Of a stretch of 64,000 nucleotides of DNA, positions 61,486-64,000 are shown in pieces (positions within the stretch are counted from its first letter, which is position 1; each line of letters starts with the position of its first letter). The DNA is taken from NCBI GenBank assembly GCA_026391835.1, contig JAPLDF010000034.1:1-64000 (forward strand), in the 5' to 3' direction. Both the position numbers and the translations under genes were made by a program. Below the pieces are notes generated by a model. The model was not told where the DNA came from and ran no database searches. It saw only the letters and a list, made by a program, of their open reading frames with translations. This stretch comes from Bacteroidota bacterium. Lineage in GTDB: Bacteria; Bacteroidota; Bacteroidia; Bacteroidales; FEN-979.

Positions 61486-63708
61486 ATGAGAAAAATATTA
61501 CTCCTCATTTCATGCCTCCTGGTCATCCCGTTGCAGGTTCTGGTAGCCCAGGCACCCAAAATCATCGCATACCAGTACTGGTTCGATGACAATGATGCCG
61601 GGATGATCAGCCAGCCTGTAAGCCCGGCAACTGCGCTGGACCTGACCACTTCTGTGAATGTACCGCCCGTCCTGGTGGGACTTCACCGCTTCAACATCCG
61701 GTTTAAGGATGACTCGCTCCGTTACAGCCCTGTTAGTTCTTCCATGTTCTTTTACCCGGTCTCTACCCTGGTAAATGGCTATGAATACTGGTTCAATGAT
61801 AATTACGCCGGTAAAATTGCAGTCGCTGTGAGCAATACCACCCTGCTTGACCTCACTTCAGCAATCTCCTCCTCCGCACTGACCCCGGGAATGAATACGT
61901 TCCACATCAGGTTTCATGACGTTTCGGGAATATACAGCGCAATCACTTCAGCATATTTCGTCATTATGCCGGAGATGCTGATTTCAGGTTACGAATATTG
62001 GTTCGATAACGATTACGGATCCAAAACGTCGGTGAATGTCGCCAGTACCCGGTTCCTTGATCTTTCTTCAGCTATTTCAGGAACCTCGCTCCAGCTGGGA
62101 TTTCACGCTTTTCACATCAGGTTTAAAAACACCCAGGGTGTATGGTGTTCAACGCAGTCGGACATGTTTTATAAACACGGTACTGAAAATCAGAACAACC
62201 TGACTTCGTATGAATACTGGTTCGACGACAACCCTGCAGCAAAAGTGTCTGTAGCGATAGCACATCAACCGGTTGCCGATTTAGTTGCCACAATCAATGC
62301 AGCTGCCCTGCAGCCGGGGCTTCACAAAGCCCATGTGCGGTTCCAAAGTGGTGACCTTGAGAGTATCGTCTCTTCCGGCTACTTTTATAAAAGCGCAACG
62401 GCAAACATTGCAGAAAATGTCATATCGGGATACCGTTACTGGTTCGACAACGACCAGGCAACCATGCGGGTGATCAGGCTGGCGCAACCCGCAGGCAGTA
62501 TGACCCTGCTTGATTCGGTTGAACTGCCCTACCTGCCCCTTGGAAAACATATGATGAGCATGGAGTTCAGGGATACGGTTGGCAACTACAGCAGTGTTTC
62601 CGGCGATTCGGTGGAGGTTTTCACTTGTCAGCCATACAGGGCCGGGAATATCAGCGGGAACAGCCTGGTTTGCAGCGGCATGAGCGGAGTAGCCTATTCC
62701 ATCCCGGCCATCCTGAACGCCACCGGCTATTCATGGAGCCTGCCTCCGGGTGCAACCATTGTTTCCGGGAACAATACACGGTCAGTTACTGTGAACTTCA
62801 CGCCGGTTGCGGTTTCGGGAATGATCACCGTATTTGGCACCAACCCCTGCGGTAGCGGAATTGGCAGGACACTTGAAATCAGTGTCACTCCTCCTCCTGT
62901 TGCAACCATTTCGGGCGATACCGTTGTATGTTCCGGATCAACCGGGGTTTCATACCGGACGGAGGCCGGGAACACAGGCTATGCATGGACTGTCACACCA
63001 GGCGGGACCATTGCAGGCGGGTCGGGTTCGAATTCAGTCAGCGTCAACTGGACTGCTCCAGGCGGAATTCAAACGCTTACGGTAAGTTATGTAACCAATG
63101 CCGGCTGTTCTGCGACAAAAACGATCCATGTATCCGTGAAGCCTCTTCCTCCTTCAACGCGAACCCTGCCCGGGTATATTATACCAGCCGGACAAACACT
63201 CTGTTCAGATGCTACGGCGACCTTGATTGTTTCGGGTGGCGGCACCAGCCCCTTCCTGGTTCAGAATGGCGGATCAGCGATCCTGGTCGCTGGTGTAAAT
63301 ATAAAAATCAATCCAGGCGTGGTAGTGACACCAGGCGGATTCCTGCACGGCTATATAGCATCTGATTGTTTTTACTGCAATGCAGTTCCCCATACCCTTC
63401 CCCAGGTGCTTAAGGAAGAGTCATTTGCCGGAGTATCCGGTGAAGAACCATTCAAAACCACAGGAGACGGTTTTTTCAAGGTCTATCCGAACCCGACCTC
63501 CGGAAGTTTCACGCTGGAAATGACCGGCGGGGATTACCCTGGGTGTATGGTTGAGATGTATAGCATGCATGGTGAAAAACTGGTTGGCGAACAACTCCCG
63601 GAAGGCCGCAAACATGAACTTTCCCTGCATGACAGACCTGCGGGGATTTACATTATCCGGGTTGTTTCGCCGGAAATGTCAGGTACATCGAGAATAATGA
63701 AATATTGA
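61486..63708 (+). CDS. Secreted repeat protein with YWFDxN modules, PKD-like domains and T9SS tail
   Basis: A 740-residue protein with a signal peptide (ILLLISCLLVIPLQVLVAQ). Five modules of 70-74 residues each open with YQYWFDDN, YEYWFNDN, YEYWFDND, YEYWFDDN or YRYWFDND (residues about 29, 98, 169, 242, 316) and contain LDLTSAI and G.HAFHIRF-like blocks. Two PKD-like or Ig-like domains follow (ISGNSLVCSGMSGVAYSI; ISGDTVVCSGSTGVSYR). The end (VYPNPTSGSFTLEM ... PAGIYIIRVV) is a T9SS type A tail. It is exported by the SprA system and presumably surface-attached; adhesion is a guess. A heptamer repeat begins 1 nt after its stop. Confidence 0.8.
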   Translation: MRKILLLISCLLVIPLQVLVAQAPKIIAYQYWFDDNDAGMISQPVSPATALDLTTSVNVPPVLVGLHRFNIRFKDDSLRYSPVSSSMFFYPVSTLVNGYEYWFNDNYAGKIAVAVSNTTLLDLTSAISSSALTPGMNTFHIRFHDVSGIYSAITSAYFVIMPEMLISGYEYWFDNDYGSKTSVNVASTRFLDLSSAISGTSLQLGFHAFHIRFKNTQGVWCSTQSDMFYKHGTENQNNLTSYEYWFDDNPAAKVSVAIAHQPVADLVATINAAALQPGLHKAHVRFQSGDLESIVSSGYFYKSATANIAENVISGYRYWFDNDQATMRVIRLAQPAGSMTLLDSVELPYLPLGKHMMSMEFRDTVGNYSSVSGDSVEVFTCQPYRAGNISGNSLVCSGMSGVAYSIPAILNATGYSWSLPPGATIVSGNNTRSVTVNFTPVAVSGMITVFGTNPCGSGIGRTLEISVTPPPVATISGDTVVCSGSTGVSYRTEAGNTGYAWTVTPGGTIAGGSGSNSVSVNWTAPGGIQTLTVSYVTNAGCSATKTIHVSVKPLPPSTRTLPGYIIPAGQTLCSDATATLIVSGGGTSPFLVQNGGSAILVAGVNIKINPGVVVTPGGFLHGYIASDCFYCNAVPHTLPQVLKEESFAGVSGEEPFKTTGDGFFKVYPNPTSGSFTLEMTGGDYPGCMVEMYSMHGEKLVGEQLPEGRKHELSLHDRPAGIYIIRVVSPEMSGTSRIMKY

Positions 63709-63709
63709 T

Positions 63710-63780
63710 ATTTACGATCGGACAATTTACGATTTACGATTGATAAGCCTTAATCGTAAATCGTAAATTGTAAATCGTAA
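63710..63780. repeat. Inverted heptamer repeat (ATTTACG / CGTAAAT)
   Basis: Several ATTTACG units (63710-63745) are followed by several CGTAAAT units (63753-63780), so the whole can fold into a hairpin. It fills the space between the stop codon of the secreted protein gene and the stop codon of the convergent thioredoxin-like gene. The same heptamer lies in frame in alr. Confidence 0.8.
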
Positions 63781-63781
63781 A

Positions 63782-64000
63782 TCAATTGATCAGGTTATGA
63801 TCTCTCAATGCCTGCTCCAGTTCCATCAGGGAGATGGGTTTGGCCAGGATTTTTTTCTCGCGGTCGAGTAAAAACATGGTAGGCGTGGCATATATGTTAT
63901 AATCATCGGCCGACTTGCCTGCAAAACCTTTCAGGTCCGAAACATTGATCCAGCTGACCTTCTGCTCCTTTAAAAAATTTGTCCATTCGGTACGGCTGGT
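63782..64000 (-). CDS. Thioredoxin-like (TlpA-type) protein, C-terminal part
   Basis: The last 72 codons of a minus-strand gene whose start lies beyond the window. The translation includes TEWTNFLKEQKVSWINVSDL, YNIYATPTMFLLDREKKIL and ends ELEQALRDHNLIN. The cis-proline strand (ATPTMFLLD) is typical for thioredoxin-fold proteins of the TlpA/ResA type, which reduce or oxidise cysteines in the periplasm. The CxxC motif would be upstream and is not seen. Confidence 0.8.
   Translation of the reverse strand, partial: TSRTEWTNFLKEQKVSWINVSDLKGFAGKSADDYNIYATPTMFLLDREKKILAKPISLMELEQALRDHNLIN

Overview
The window looks like a chromosomal segment of an uncultured member of the Bacteroidota, most likely class Bacteroidia. 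The support is: a fused murF-alr gene, a complete sprA (the outer-membrane channel of the type IX secretion system, T9SS), several secreted proteins with T9SS type A sorting tails, an LruC-domain lipoprotein, a two-part TonB-dependent receptor, menaquinone synthesis by the futalosine route (mqnC), and many start regions preceded by the Bacteroidota -7 box TAnnTTTG instead of a Shine-Dalgarno sequence. I see no rRNA, complete tRNA, CRISPR array, transposase or phage gene.

Layout. 1-600: a GxxExxY gene. 616-18028: a run of nine minus-strand genes read right to left. It holds a GT-C-like membrane protein, two AlgJ/AlgX-like SGNH proteins, an AlgI-type MBOAT acyltransferase, a second GT-C-like protein, a papain-like T9SS cargo protein, a membrane-anchored protein, a GH16-like lipoprotein and a saccharopine-dehydrogenase-family enzyme. 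This looks like a surface-glycan assembly and O-acylation operon. 18256-24498: a T9SS cargo protein, two further polytopic proteins, a small anchored protein, a GT2 glycosyltransferase and a GxxExxY mini-element with a decayed sibling. 24547-35931: core metabolism (murF-alr, pdxA, pepA-type aminopeptidase, mqnC, esterase, isochorismatase-like, thiL, threonine aldolase, beta-propeller). 36091-43534: envelope proteins, a SnoaL/class D beta-lactamase fusion and a TonB-type receptor. 43573-48777: a second glycan cluster (two GT-C proteins, GT2, STELLO-like). 48762-60000: uvrC, a VOC protein, and the block ruvA-sprA-gcvH-vanZ. 60409-64000: two secreted proteins and the C-terminal part of a thioredoxin-like protein cut by the window edge.

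Three things stand out. (1) A beta-sandwich-like module of about 140 residues (entry near YDFE, a central FSPG, exit near VQVYFW...LVDDIEV) recurs in six proteins, mostly as the periplasmic tail of GT-C-like proteins in both glycan clusters. It may be a glycan-binding or assembly module of an unrecognised surface-polysaccharide system. (2) Short repeats (heptamers and octamers, palindromes, CACTAAGG-type inverted repeats) sit within 0-4 nt of the stop codons of seven genes. (3) Three of these repeat types also lie in frame inside murF-alr.

All functions are inferred from reading the sequence; no database search was run.
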